Shown piece by piece: positions 43,985-53,092 of a stretch of DNA of 64,000 nucleotides. Below the pieces are notes generated by a model. It was not told the origin of the DNA. It made no database searches and saw only the letters and a list, made by a program, of their open reading frames with translations. Every line of letters starts with the position of its first letter. Position 1 is the stretch's first letter. Source of the DNA: Nocardioides flavescens (GTDB taxonomy: Bacteria; Actinomycetota; Actinomycetes; Propionibacteriales; Nocardioidaceae); NCBI RefSeq assembly GCF_009823805.1, contig NZ_WUEK01000005.1, forward strand, positions 329,075 through 393,074. The letters run 5' to 3'. The translations under genes and the position numbers were made by a program.

Positions 43985-44740
43985 TCAGCGGCCCTGGTTG
44001 GCGACGGCGGCGGCCGCGGCGGCTGCGGCGTCGGGGTCGAGGTAGCGGCCACCGGGGACGGTGGGGGCCAGCGACTCGTCGAGCTCGTAGACGAGCGGCA
44101 TGCCGGTGGGGATGTTGAGGCCGGCGATGTCGTCGTCGCTGATGCCGTCGAGGTGCTTGACGAGCGCGCGGAGGCTGTTGCCGTGGGCGGCGACGAGCAC
44201 GGTGTGACCGGCCTGCAGGTCCGGCACGATCGCGGACTCCCAGTAGGGCAGGAAGCGGGCGATGACGTCCTTGAGGCACTCGGTCTGCGGCAGCTCGTCG
44301 CCGAGGTCGGCGTACTGCGGGAGACCGGCCTGAGAGTACTCGTTGTCGGACGAGATCGGCGGCGGCGGGGTGTCGAACGAGCGGCGCCAGAGCATGAACT
44401 GCTCCTCGCCGTACTCCTCGAGGGTCTGCTTCTTGTCCTTGCCCTGCAGGTCGCCGTAGTGGCGCTCGTTGAGGCGCCAGGAACGACGGACCGGGATCCA
44501 GTGGCGGTCGGCGACGTCGAGGGCGATCGAGGCGGTGGTGATCGCGCGACGCAGCAGCGAGGTGTGCAGCACGTCGGGGGCGAGACCGGCGTCGCGCAGC
44601 TGCTCACCGCCGCGGGCGGCCTCCTCGCGGCCCTGGTCGGACAGCGGGACGTCGACCCAGCCGGTGAAGAGGTTCTTGGCGTTCCAGACGCTCTCGCCGT
44701 GGCGGAGCAGGATCAGGGTGTGGGTCACGGCGTCGCTCAC
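43985..44740 (-). CDS. gpmA: 2,3-bisphosphoglycerate-dependent phosphoglycerate mutase
   Basis: 251 residues; interconverts 3- and 2-phosphoglycerate in glycolysis. The catalytic His is in [25 protein letters not shown] and the second His in [28 protein letters not shown] provides the acidic residue. The C-terminus ends in an Ala-rich run. Its GTG overlaps the stop of the lipoprotein gene by 4 bp. Confidence 0.94.
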   Translation of the reverse strand: MSDAVTHTLILLRHGESVWNAKNLFTGWVDVPLSDQGREEAARGGEQLRDAGLAPDVLHTSLLRRAITTASIALDVADRHWIPVRRSWRLNERHYGDLQGKDKKQTLEEYGEEQFMLWRRSFDTPPPPISSDNEYSQAGLPQYADLGDELPQTECLKDVIARFLPYWESAIVPDLQAGHTVLVAAHGNSLRALVKHLDGISDDDIAGLNIPTGMPLVYELDESLAPTVPGGRYLDPDAAAAAAAAVANQGR

Positions 44741-45420
44741 TCCGCTTCTTCGCCGGTCAGCGTCGGGGCGTCGGACGGCGTCGCGGAGGCGTCGCCGGTC
44801 TCCTCCAGGACGGAGTCGCAGTTGTAGGGCTCGCCCGGCTCGGGGCCGTCGCTCGAGGCCGAGGCGGACGGGGACGAGGACGGGGTGGCGCCCGGGGTCG
44901 CGGACGGCGAGGCGGACGCGCTGTCCTCCTCCTCCTCCACGGAGGTGTCGAGGCCCTCCCACTCCTGGCAGCCGAACAGCACTGGCACGCCGAAGGTGAT
45001 CGTCTCGCCGTTGCTGAAGGTGAAGGCGAGGTCGAGGAAGTCGCCGGCGCCGAAGTCGCCCTGGACCGTGATGCCGGGCGCGTCGTCGGCGAGGTTGACG
45101 TGGCCGCGCGGGGGGATGTCGATGGGGCTCTCGACCGGCCCGATGACCAGGTCGGAACTGGCGCCGGCGCCGGCGACCGACTCGAGCGAGAGGTCCTCGA
45201 GGGTCTTGCTCACGAACGTCGCGATCACGGTGCCGGAGTTGGGCTGGGCGGCGACGACGCTGCCGGCGAGCACGTCGATGTCGGCGCTGCTGCGGTCGTT
45301 GGTCTGCGCCGCGGGGATGTAGACCTTGTCGGTGGCCTTCTGGAAGCCGCACGAGGACAGCACCGGGGCGGCGAGGACGAGGGCTCCCGCGACGAGCCGG
45401 AGCGAGCGTCGAGACTGCAT
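44737..45420 (-). CDS. LpqE-like lipoprotein
   Basis: 227 residues with a lipoprotein signal peptide ending in the lipobox LSSC (Cys24). The mature part begins [33 protein letters not shown] and forms a beta-sandwich-like domain, followed by an acidic Ser/Ala/Pro tail. The opening and the position near carD match LpqE of mycobacteria. Relatives of this fold in other bacteria bind copper, but no Met/His-rich site is evident here. It is co-transcribed with gpmA. Confidence 0.75.
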   Translation of the reverse strand: MQSRRSLRLVAGALVLAAPVLSSCGFQKATDKVYIPAAQTNDRSSADIDVLAGSVVAAQPNSGTVIATFVSKTLEDLSLESVAGAGASSDLVIGPVESPIDIPPRGHVNLADDAPGITVQGDFGAGDFLDLAFTFSNGETITFGVPVLFGCQEWEGLDTSVEEEEDSASASPSATPGATPSSSPSASASSDGPEPGEPYNCDSVLEETGDASATPSDAPTLTGEEAE

Positions 45421-45464
45421 GGTCGAACCTTAGTGGACGCTCCTGCCTGCTACCGCGGGGCCTG

Positions 45465-46502
45465 CTACAGCGGGGCCTGCGACAGTCCGACGGTGCTCGC
45501 GGCGTACGCCGTGGCGAGGAGCGCGAGCGCGACCCACGCGACGGCGACCCAGAGCAGCTTCGCAGCCCCGATGCGCACCCCGAGGCGCAGGGGCAGGTAG
45601 CGCCAGCCGTCCTCGTTGTCCGCGACCAGCCCCCACAGCGCGGTGAGCAGGTGGACGCCGACCCCGACGACCGCAGCGAGCACGGTCACGAGCACCTCGG
45701 GCGGGGCGCCGCGCTCCTGGCCGCCCCAGCCGCCGTAGGAGAGGAACGCCGGGTAGAGGGCGAACGCCAAGGCCCACGGCACCCACGACAGCACCCCGCG
45801 CCGGAGCCGGGGCCACTGGCCGACGGCGGCGACGGCGACCGAGGCGAGGTAGGCGACGCCGGCGTAGAGCCCGTTGGCGACGGAGAGCGGCACCAGGACG
45901 AACACCGCCACCGCGCAGCTGAACCAGAGCGTGCCGGGCTCGAGGCGCCCGTCGGCGACCGGCTTGCCGGGGGTGGCATGGCGGGCGTCGCGCTCGCGGT
46001 CGACGAGGTCGTTGACCCAGCCCAGCAGTGCCTGACCGACCAGCACGGTGGCCAGCACCAGCACCAGTTCGCGGCCGGGGCGCCCGGCGAGCGCCGCCGC
46101 GACGACCAGCCCGACCGCCGTCAACGCCGCCTGGCGCGGGTGGGCGGCACGCAGGAGCAGGAACGGCAGCAGGTCGCGGAGCCGGATCGGCGCCTCGGAC
46201 TGCTCGGCCTCCTCTGCCTCTGCCTCTCCGTCCGGCTCCCGCTCGGCCACCAGCGTGCCGGTGGGGGACTCGTCCACCGGTGTCTGCGCGGAGGCTTCGG
46301 CCGGCGCTCCGCGGGCCGCGTCGCGCTCGGACTGGCGCGCCTGTCGAGCGGCGTACGACGAGCCCTCGGTCGTGGCCCCGCTCGTGCTGTCGGAGGAGCT
46401 GACGGCGGCGCCGTCGGGCGCCTCGGCGGCTGTGGCATCGGTCTCGACAGGGGCGTCGGCGCGACGGCGGAGCCGGTCGCGCCAGCGAGGGGTGGTCGCC
46501 AT
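45465..46502 (-). CDS. UbiA-type prenyltransferase
   Basis: 345 residues. A long acidic, Ser/Ala-rich N-terminal tail (about 110 residues) precedes eight or nine membrane helices. The Mg-prenyl-diphosphate motif is [18 protein letters not shown], and the second acidic site is near [19 protein letters not shown]. The enzyme should prenylate a small aromatic or sugar acceptor in the membrane (SCO3242-like branch). ATG at 46502 was preferred to a GTG at 46520; neither has a good ribosome site. Confidence 0.8.
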   Translation of the reverse strand: MATTPRWRDRLRRRADAPVETDATAAEAPDGAAVSSSDSTSGATTEGSSYAARQARQSERDAARGAPAEASAQTPVDESPTGTLVAEREPDGEAEAEEAEQSEAPIRLRDLLPFLLLRAAHPRQAALTAVGLVVAAALAGRPGRELVLVLATVLVGQALLGWVNDLVDRERDARHATPGKPVADGRLEPGTLWFSCAVAVFVLVPLSVANGLYAGVAYLASVAVAAVGQWPRLRRGVLSWVPWALAFALYPAFLSYGGWGGQERGAPPEVLVTVLAAVVGVGVHLLTALWGLVADNEDGWRYLPLRLGVRIGAAKLLWVAVAWVALALLATAYAASTVGLSQAPL

Positions 46503-46748
46503 GTTGGGAGTATCGACCACGCCGGGCCGGTCGAACCCTCATGAGGGCGTCGAGATGCGGGGTGACCTGCGGATTCTGGTCGCCGAGCGGGTCACCGGGT
46601 GGCGGCCACCCTGCCCCCGTGAGGTGAGAGGAACCTGAGACCGCGGGGCCTCCGAGGGGCCTCGCACGCACGTCGCGCGGACCTTTGTCAAGCCCCCACT
46701 ATGCCTCTGACCTGCACAAACGCACTCCTCATCCGCCCGGCGTCGTGT

Positions 46749-46754
46749 TAGGCT
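46749..46754 (+). promoter_or_regulatory. carD promoter -10 (TAGGCT)
   Basis: TAGGCT at 46749, 28 bp before the ATG, is a good actinobacterial -10 hexamer; the -35 region is poorly conserved, as is usual for CarD-type promoters. AAGGGG at 46766-46771 is the ribosome site. Confidence 0.5.
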
Positions 46755-46781
46755 AGTCACCTAGGAAGGGGAACTTCACAT

Positions 46782-47267
46782 ATGACTTTCACCGTCGGCG
46801 AAACGGTCGTCTACCCGAACCATGGGGCCGCAGTCATCGAGGACATCGAGATGCGGAAGATCAAGGGGGAGGACCGGCAGTACCTCGTTCTCCGCATCGT
46901 CGCACAGCAGGACCTGGTCGTCCGGGTCCCTGCGTGCAACCTCGACCTGGTCGGGGTCCGCGACGTCGTGGACAAGGAGGGCCTCGACCGCGTGTTCGAC
47001 GTCCTGCGTGCCGAGCACGTCGAGGAGCCGACCAACTGGTCGCGTCGCTACAAGGCCAACCTGGAGAAGCTGCACAGCGGCGACGTCATGAAGGTCGCCG
47101 AGGTCGTGCGCGACCTGTGGCGCCGCGAGCGCGACCGCGGCCTGTCCGCCGGTGAGAAGCGCATGCTCGCCAAGGCCCGCCAGATCCTCGTCTCCGAGCT
47201 CGCGCTCGCCGAGCACACCAACGAGGACAAGGCCGAGGCCACGCTCGACGAGGTGCTCGCCTCCTGA
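46782..47267 (+). CDS. carD: RNA polymerase-binding regulator CarD
   Basis: 161 residues. The N-terminal RNA-polymerase-interaction domain is [39 protein letters not shown] and the C-terminal helical domain [52 protein letters not shown] carries the conserved Trp that stabilises the open promoter complex. It controls rRNA and housekeeping promoters. The gene neighbourhood (LpqE-like, ispD, ispF) matches mycobacteria. Confidence 0.96.
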   Translation: MTFTVGETVVYPNHGAAVIEDIEMRKIKGEDRQYLVLRIVAQQDLVVRVPACNLDLVGVRDVVDKEGLDRVFDVLRAEHVEEPTNWSRRYKANLEKLHSGDVMKVAEVVRDLWRRERDRGLSAGEKRMLAKARQILVSELALAEHTNEDKAEATLDEVLAS

Positions 47268-47329
47268 GCGGCACCCCCAGCGATCCACTCGTCGACCCGT
47301 CGGAGGAGTTCCTCCGGCGGGTCGATGCG

Positions 47330-47899
47330 TTGGGGGCGGTCCTCGAGACCGGCCGGGGGTCGCTGCCGTTCGCGCTCGTCCACGGCGAGCCGCTGGTCGC
47401 CTGCGCCGCCTGGGCGCTGGGGGCGGCCGGCGTCGAGGCCGTCGACCTCGGCACCCCCTGGGAGGCGCTGGTCGAGGACGGGCGCTGCCTCGTGCTGCAC
47501 GACGCGCTGTGCCCGCTGACCCCGCCGGCGTTCGTCGTCGAGTGCGTCGAGCAGGCCGAGGCGCACGGGGCCGTCGTGGTCGGGGTGCGCCCGGTGACCG
47601 ACACCGTCAAGGCCCTCGTCGCGACACCCGCCGGCGACGACCTCGGTGAGACGGTCGACCGCACGAGCCTGCGTCAGGTGGTCTCCCCGGTGGTGCTGCC
47701 GCCCGTGGTCGTCGCGAGCCTCGACGGGCTGCCGACCACCGACCTGCCCCGGCTCGCCACCGAGCTCGCGCAGCGGTTCCCGGTGGCGGTGCGCGAGGCG
47801 CCGGCCGAGGCCCGCCGGGTGGCCGGCCTCGACGACGTACGGCTCCTGGAGGCGCTCACAGCAGCTCCGCGGCGACCGCGACGTCCTCCGGGAACGTGA
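47330..47899 (+). CDS. IspD-like degenerate cytidylyltransferase-fold protein
   Basis: 189 residues from a TTG at 47330. Coding character extends upstream to 47264, where only a CTG overlapping the carD stop could start it. The segment [15 protein letters not shown]...[25 protein letters not shown] copies the central PVTDTVK and DRxxL region of IspD, but the N-terminal glycine-rich CTP-binding loop is absent. It lies between carD and the true ispD, convergent with the latter and overlapping it by 44 bp. It may be an ancient paralogue kept for another role; function unknown. Confidence 0.6.
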   Translation: MGAVLETGRGSLPFALVHGEPLVACAAWALGAAGVEAVDLGTPWEALVEDGRCLVLHDALCPLTPPAFVVECVEQAEAHGAVVVGVRPVTDTVKALVATPAGDDLGETVDRTSLRQVVSPVVLPPVVVASLDGLPTTDLPRLATELAQRFPVAVREAPAEARRVAGLDDVRLLEALTAAPRRPRRPPGT

Positions 47900-48533
47900 T
47901 CTTGAGGTTGCGCGGCGAGCTCGCCACCGCGTGGATGCGCACGTCCCGATCGGCGTAGCGCTCCAGGCACGAGGCGGTGTCGGTGCCCTCGAAGCCGTCC
48001 TCGGACGCCCGGCGGTACGCCGCCAGCAGCGGTCCGGCGCGGAACGCTTGGGGCGTCTGCACCCCGACGACCCGCTCGACCCCGGCGCGGAGGTCGGCGG
48101 CGACGAGCCCGGGGACCGCGGTCACCGGGATGGCGCCGCCGTGCTCGCGCGCGGCGTCGAGGACGGCCGCGAACAGCGCGGGTGAGGCGAAGGGCCGCGC
48201 GCCGTCGTGGATCGCGACCACGTCGACCTCGCCGGCCTCGACGTCGGGCACGAGCGCCTGCAGGGCCCGCCACTCCGAGGCGTGCCGGGTCTCGCCCCCG
48301 GTGACGAGCAGGGCGCCGTCCTCGCCGAGCAGCGGCGTCACGCTCTCGCGCACCGCGTCCTCCTCGCCGGGGCGGGCGACCAGGACGAGACGGGTCACCT
48401 GCTCGACGGCGAGCGCCGCGCGCACGCTGTGGCCCAGGACGCTCGTGTCGCCGAGCGGCAGCAGCACCTTGTTGCGCGCGGCTCCGACCCTGCTCCCGGC
48501 GCCCGCGGCCAGGACGACGACGGCAGCGCTCAT
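47856..48533 (-). CDS. ispD: 2-C-methyl-D-erythritol 4-phosphate cytidylyltransferase
   Basis: 225 residues; makes CDP-ME from MEP and CTP in the non-mevalonate pathway. CTP-binding loop [41 protein letters not shown] for the metal and substrate, [19 protein letters not shown], and the C-terminal [17 protein letters not shown] are all present. ispF lies 0.5 kb away on the same strand with a NirD-like gene between them on the other. Confidence 0.94.
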   Translation of the reverse strand: MSAAVVVLAAGAGSRVGAARNKVLLPLGDTSVLGHSVRAALAVEQVTRLVLVARPGEEDAVRESVTPLLGEDGALLVTGGETRHASEWRALQALVPDVEAGEVDVVAIHDGARPFASPALFAAVLDAAREHGGAIPVTAVPGLVAADLRAGVERVVGVQTPQAFRAGPLLAAYRRASEDGFEGTDTASCLERYADRDVRIHAVASSPRNLKITFPEDVAVAAELL

Positions 48534-48646
48534 GACCCGAACCTAGGACATGGGCCGCACCGGGCCCCCGCGGAGTTCACACACTCGTAGCACGGGGGGC
48601 CTGCGCGGTAACAGCCTGCGAACACGCCCTGCCTAGGTTCGCCGAG

Positions 48647-49006
48647 GTGAGCCCCCGCCACGACCCCGTCGACTGGCAGCCGGTCTGCCGCCTGGCCGAG
48701 CTGGAGATAGAGCGCGGGGTCGCCGCGCTCGTGCACGGGCAGGCGGTAGCGCTGTTCCGCGTCGACGCCGAGACCGTGCTGGCCCTGGCCAACCACGACC
48801 CGTTCGACCGCCACACCGTGCTCGCCAAGGGCATCGTGGGCACGGTCGACGGCGTCCCGTTCGTCGCCTCACCGGTGCACAAGCACGGCTTCGACCTGCG
48901 CACCGGACGCTGCCTGGACGACCCCCACGTCTCGGTCGCGGCGTACGACATCAAGATCGTCGAGGGGGTCGTGATGGTCGGGCACCGCAAGAGCGTCGCG
49001 GCCTGA
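48647..49006 (+). CDS. NirD-like protein (Rieske-fold nitrite reductase small subunit)
   Basis: 119 residues. The sequence VCRLAELEIERGVAALVHGQAVALFRVD and NHDPFDRHTVLAKGIVGTVDGVPFVASPVHKHGFDLRTGRCLDDP is typical of NirD, which has the Rieske fold without the iron-sulfur ligands. No nirB is in the window, so either the large subunit is elsewhere or the protein works alone. GTG at 48647. Confidence 0.82.
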   Translation: MSPRHDPVDWQPVCRLAELEIERGVAALVHGQAVALFRVDAETVLALANHDPFDRHTVLAKGIVGTVDGVPFVASPVHKHGFDLRTGRCLDDPHVSVAAYDIKIVEGVVMVGHRKSVAA

Positions 49007-49027
49007 GCCACCCGACCGAGGCGGTCC

Positions 49028-49531
49028 TCAGCCGAGCGGTACGACGAGGGCCGTCGCCACGGCGGCGACGCCCTCGCCGCGGCCGGTGAGGCCCAGGCCG
49101 TCGGTGGTCGTCGCCGACAGGCTGACCGGGGCACCCAGGGCGGCACCGAGGGCGGACTCGGCCTCGGCGCGACGGGGACCGAGGCGGGGGCGGTTGCCGA
49201 TGACCTGCACCGAGGCGTTGCCGATGCGGAACCCCGCGTCGGCGACGCGGCGCGCAGTCTCGGCGAGGAGCGCCGCGCCGGGGGCGCCGGCCCACTGCGG
49301 CTCGGAGGTGCCGAAGTTGGACCCGAGGTCGCCGAGACCCGCCGCGGCCAGCACCGCGTCGCAGACCGCGTGGGCGGCGACGTCGGCGTCGGAGTGACCT
49401 TCGAGCCCGGCGGCCTCCTCCGGCCAGTCGAGGCACGCCAGGCGCATCGGGACCCCGGCGTCGGGGGCGGCGAAGCGGTGGACGTCGACCCCGGTGCCGA
49501 CGCGGGGCAGGGGGGCGGAGGTCTCGCTCAC
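49028..49531 (-). CDS. ispF: 2-C-methyl-D-erythritol 2,4-cyclodiphosphate synthase
   Basis: 167 residues; converts CDP-ME-2-phosphate to the cyclodiphosphate. Metal-binding GTGVDVHRF (Asp and His), [38 protein letters not shown] and the C-terminal [18 protein letters not shown] are all present. GTG at 49531. Complete and typical in length. Confidence 0.95.
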   Translation of the reverse strand: MSETSAPLPRVGTGVDVHRFAAPDAGVPMRLACLDWPEEAAGLEGHSDADVAAHAVCDAVLAAAGLGDLGSNFGTSEPQWAGAPGAALLAETARRVADAGFRIGNASVQVIGNRPRLGPRRAEAESALGAALGAPVSLSATTTDGLGLTGRGEGVAAVATALVVPLG

Positions 49532-49598
49532 CCGAGCATCATGCCCGGCAGCAGGTCGCCGAGTGGGCACCCCGATCCCGGTGGGGGACAATCAGGGC

Positions 49599-51146
49599 AT
49601 GAGGTCGTCGCGCGGCGCGTGGTCGCTCGCCGGCGTCGTCGCCGGGGCTGCGGGCCTGGCGACGAGCTACGTCGCGGCGATGCTGCTGACCATCCGCGAG
49701 TCGCCGGTGGTCGCGGTCGCCGAGCTCGTCATCCGGATCACGCCGGGCTGGCTGGCGGAGTACCTCATCGGGCTCGTCGGACAGCTCGACAAGCCGCTGC
49801 TCATCCTCGGCATCTTCGGCTTCCTGGCCCTCGTCTGTGCGTGGGCAGGTCGCCTGGCCCGCCGCTCGTGGTGGCTCTCGGTGCTGGTGCTCGCGGTGCT
49901 CGCCGCCGTCGGTGCCCTCGCGGTGTCGCTCCAGCGCGGGGCCACCGCCACCGACGGCGTGCCGGTCGTCATCGGGTTCGTCACCTGGCTCGCCGTGCTC
50001 GCCCTGCTCGTCGCGCCGTTGCGGCGGGCCGACGAGAACGGCCACGAGGCCGCGGCGGACCCGGCGTACGACGAGGCCGCGGGGCACGCGCGACGCACGG
50101 TCCTCGTCCGGGCGGGGCTGATCGCCGCGGCCGCGGCGGTGCTGGGCGTGGCCGGGCGCGTGGTGGGTCGCGGTCGTCGTCACGTCGAGGAGTCCCGGCG
50201 GCTGCTCCGGCTGCCGCAGGTCACCGAGCCCGCGGTGCCGCGCGGCGCTCGCACCGACCTCGAGGGCATCACACCGTGGGCGACGCGCAACGACCGCTTC
50301 TACCTGATCCACACCGCGATCATCGTGCCGACGATCGAGCCGGCCGACTGGTCGCTGCGCATCCACGGTGCCGTGGACCGCGAGCTCGTCCTGACCTACG
50401 ACGACCTGCTGCGCCGGGAGTTCACGGAGCAGTGGGTCACGCTCAACTGCGTCTCCAACCCCGTCGGCGGCGACCTGATCGGCAACGCCTGGTGGAGCGG
50501 CGTGCGTCTGGCAGACCTGCTCGAGGAGGCCGGTGTGCACGCCGACGCCGACGCGGTGCTGCAGACCTCGCACGACGGCTGGACGTGCGGCACTCCGCTC
50601 GAGGCGCTCACCGACGACCGCGGCGCGATGCTCGCCGTCGCGATGAACGGCGTCCCGCTGCCCATCGAGCACGGCTTCCCGGTGCGCACGATCGTGCCGG
50701 GGCTCTACGGCTACGTCTCGGCGACCAAGTGGGTCGAGGACCTCGAGGTCACCCGCTTCGCCGACATCTCGGCGTACTGGACCGAGCGCGGCTGGGGCGA
50801 GCGCGGTCCGGTCAAGATGAGCTCGCGCGTCGACGTGCCGCGCTCGGGCGAGCAGGTCGAGGCGGGCGAGGTGCGGTTCGGCGGGGTGGCCTGGGCGCAG
50901 GGCACGGGCATCTCGGCGGTGGAGTTCGCCGTCGACGGCGGCCCCTGGACCCGGGCCGAGCTCGCGAGCGTGCCGAACGTCGACACGTGGGTGCAGTGGA
51001 CCGGCTCGCTCGACGTGGAGCCCGGCGACCACACCGTCCGCGTGCGGGCCGTCGACGCCGACGGCACGGTGCAGGACGGGACCGAGCGGGACGTGCTCCC
51101 CGACGGTGCGACGGGGTGGCACACGTCGGACTTCACCGCCTCCTGA
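49599..51146 (+). CDS. Membrane-anchored molybdopterin-dependent oxidoreductase (sulfite-oxidase family)
   Basis: 515 residues. The N-terminus has four to five membrane helices, then a 35-residue linker and the SUOX-type molybdenum-cofactor domain (ITPWATRNDRFYLIHTAI ... WVTLNCVSNPVGGDLIGNAWWSGVRLADLL, with the conserved molybdenum-ligand Cys in LNCVSN). It ends in a Mo-cofactor dimerisation Ig-like domain (EVRFGGVAWAQGTGISAVEFAVDGGPW). The catalytic part should be extracytoplasmic. Substrate unknown. ATG at 49599 with CAGGG upstream. Confidence 0.87.
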   Translation: MRSSRGAWSLAGVVAGAAGLATSYVAAMLLTIRESPVVAVAELVIRITPGWLAEYLIGLVGQLDKPLLILGIFGFLALVCAWAGRLARRSWWLSVLVLAVLAAVGALAVSLQRGATATDGVPVVIGFVTWLAVLALLVAPLRRADENGHEAAADPAYDEAAGHARRTVLVRAGLIAAAAAVLGVAGRVVGRGRRHVEESRRLLRLPQVTEPAVPRGARTDLEGITPWATRNDRFYLIHTAIIVPTIEPADWSLRIHGAVDRELVLTYDDLLRREFTEQWVTLNCVSNPVGGDLIGNAWWSGVRLADLLEEAGVHADADAVLQTSHDGWTCGTPLEALTDDRGAMLAVAMNGVPLPIEHGFPVRTIVPGLYGYVSATKWVEDLEVTRFADISAYWTERGWGERGPVKMSSRVDVPRSGEQVEAGEVRFGGVAWAQGTGISAVEFAVDGGPWTRAELASVPNVDTWVQWTGSLDVEPGDHTVRVRAVDADGTVQDGTERDVLPDGATGWHTSDFTAS

Positions 51147-51283
51147 CAACCCCCTCCTGACCTCATCGAAGGGGTGAGGTCTCCGATTTTGAGGCGGTCC
51201 ACCGACACCCCCTAGGGTGTCGGAGGCCCCCGGGCCCCAGAGACGTCCGTCCCCGTCGGCTCCCCGTCCGGCGGGGGCGGACC

Positions 51284-51949
51284 TCAGGGCTGACAGCCCT
51301 CCGCGCGCAGGGCCTCGACGGCCCGCCGCAGGGGCTCGACGGCGCTGCGGGTCAGCTCCTCTCGTCCGGTCACGACCGAGACCGAGGCCCGCACCGGCCA
51401 GCCCCGCACGGGCGCGGCGAGGCCGTAGGCGCCCGGGTGCAGCTCGGCGTACGTCGTCACGAGGCCGGTCTCGCGGACGGCGGCGACGCGCTCGGGCTCT
51501 CCCGGCCGCGGCGGCCCGGAGGCGAGCGCGGCGAGGCCACCGGCGCCGCGGTCGAGGGGGTCGCGGCTGCCGAGGCGGTAGGAGAAGCGCGGCCCGTGGG
51601 TCGGCGGCTCGGCGACGAGCACGGTCACCGCGGCGTCGCCGACGACCTCGACCAGCGAGGCGGTGGCGTCGACCTCGCGGGCCAGCGTGTCCAGCACCGG
51701 TACGGCTAGCTCGCGGAGCGCCGGGCCGGTGCCGGCGACCGCCCGGGCGCTGGGCCCCACGCGGTGGCGCCCGGCGTCGTCGCGCACCGCGAACCCCGTG
51801 CGCTTCAGCGACACCAGGAGCCGGTGGGTGATCGAGCGGTGCAGGCCGCACGCCGCCGCCACCTCGGCCGTCGTCAGCCCGTCGGGGTGGCGGGCGAGCT
51901 CCGCGAGCACGGCGAGGCCGCGCTCGAGGGTCTGCGAGCCGTCGCTCAC
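51284..51949 (-). CDS. IclR family transcriptional regulator
   Basis: 221 residues: winged helix TLERGLAVLAELARHPDGLTTAEVAAACGLHRSITHRLLVSLKRTGFAVRD, then the GAF-like effector domain (VDATASLVEVVGDAAVTVLVAEPP and AAPVRGWPVRASVSVV). It overlaps the FAA-hydrolase gene by 4 bp and so is likely the regulator of the adjacent homogentisate genes, with an aromatic intermediate as inducer. GTG at 51949. Confidence 0.87.
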   Translation of the reverse strand: MSDGSQTLERGLAVLAELARHPDGLTTAEVAAACGLHRSITHRLLVSLKRTGFAVRDDAGRHRVGPSARAVAGTGPALRELAVPVLDTLAREVDATASLVEVVGDAAVTVLVAEPPTHGPRFSYRLGSRDPLDRGAGGLAALASGPPRPGEPERVAAVRETGLVTTYAELHPGAYGLAAPVRGWPVRASVSVVTGREELTRSAVEPLRRAVEALRAEGCQP

Positions 51950-53028
51950 GGCTGCCCCACCGCTGCCTCGACCCGCCCGCGCACCTCGCCGAGCACGACG
52001 GGCCCGGCGGCGTAGCGGAGCACGACCTCGCTGCCGTCGGCGAGGTAGCCGTCGGGGTCCCCGCGCTCCAGCAGGCACCCGGGTGCACCGAGGCTCGAGA
52101 TCGTGCCGGAGGCGATCAGGTCGCCGGTGCGCAGACCGGCGCCGTTGCTCGTGACGTGGGCGACGAGCTGGCCGGGGCTCCAGTAGAGGTCGCGCGCCCG
52201 CGGCCGGCTGACCACCTCGCCGTCGACCTCGATCTCGACGTCGAGGTCGACCCCGGCCGGCTCGGTCACCGCGAGGTGCGGCAGGGGCGGCGGGTCCTGG
52301 CCGGGCAGCGGCACCCGCGCCTGCGCCAGCGCGGCCAGCGGGGTGACCCACGCCGAGACCGAGGTCGCGAACGACTTGCCCAGGTGGGGGCCCAGCGGCA
52401 CCGTCTCCCAGGCCTGCACGTCGCGCGCGGACCAGTCGTTGAGCCCGACCACCCCGAAGACGTGCCGCTCGGCCTCGGCGGGCGTCAGCGTCGCGCCGCG
52501 CTCGAGCGGGGTGCCGACGACCCAGCCGAGCTCGGCCTCGAAGTCGAGCCGCGCGGTCGCGGCGTACGTCGGCGGCCCGGCGGGGTCGCTCACCACCTGG
52601 CCGCGGGGCCGGCGCACGGGCGTGCCCGAGACGACGACCGAGCCGGCGCGACCGTGGTAGGAGACCGGCAGGTGGCGCCAGTTGGGGTGCAGCGGCGGCG
52701 CGCCGGGGCGCAGCACGCGGCTGACGGTGCTGGCGTGCACCTCGGAGGCGTAGCAGTCGACGTAGTCGGCGATCGTGAAGGGCAGCAGCAGCTCGAGCGC
52801 CGCCACCGGCGTCCGGGGCGCGGTGTCGACGAGGGCGCGTGCCCAGGCGCGGACCTCCGCCCAGGCATCCGGGCCGGCGGCCAGCAGCGGGTCGAGGCTC
52901 GGCTCGCGCACCAGCAGGGCCAGGTCGGGGCGCTCGTGCGCGGCGGTCGCGAGGTCGATCGCCTCGGTGCCCCAGCGGACGACGACGCCGCCCGGCGTGG
53001 CGGCGTACGGCAGGTGGTCCGTTGACAC
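51946..53028 (-). CDS. Fumarylacetoacetate hydrolase family protein
   Basis: 360 residues of the FAH fold; hydrolyses fumarylacetoacetate to fumarate and acetoacetate, the last step of homogentisate breakdown. Diagnostic are DYVDCYASEVHASTVSRVLRP, HLPVSYHGRAGSVVVSGTPVRRP, LDFEAELGWVVG, VGLNDWSARDVQAWE and LGKSFATSVSAWVTPL. A maleylacetoacetate isomerase gene is not in the window. It is divergent from hmgA over a 64-bp shared control region. Confidence 0.9.
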   Translation of the reverse strand: MSTDHLPYAATPGGVVVRWGTEAIDLATAAHERPDLALLVREPSLDPLLAAGPDAWAEVRAWARALVDTAPRTPVAALELLLPFTIADYVDCYASEVHASTVSRVLRPGAPPLHPNWRHLPVSYHGRAGSVVVSGTPVRRPRGQVVSDPAGPPTYAATARLDFEAELGWVVGTPLERGATLTPAEAERHVFGVVGLNDWSARDVQAWETVPLGPHLGKSFATSVSAWVTPLAALAQARVPLPGQDPPPLPHLAVTEPAGVDLDVEIEVDGEVVSRPRARDLYWSPGQLVAHVTSNGAGLRTGDLIASGTISSLGAPGCLLERGDPDGYLADGSEVVLRYAAGPVVLGEVRGRVEAAVGQP

Positions 53029-53060
53029 GGCTGCGAGCCTAGCCGAGCATGACCGGATAG

Positions 53061-53076
53061 CGAACAGTGTCGTTCG
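53061..53076. promoter_or_regulatory. Candidate IclR operator
   Basis: CGAACAGTGTCGTTCG is an inverted repeat (CGAAC, 6-bp spacer, GTTCG) centred between the divergent FAA-hydrolase and hmgA starts, where an IclR dimer could repress both. Confidence 0.5.
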
Positions 53077-53092
53077 ATGATCGGAGACTCCG

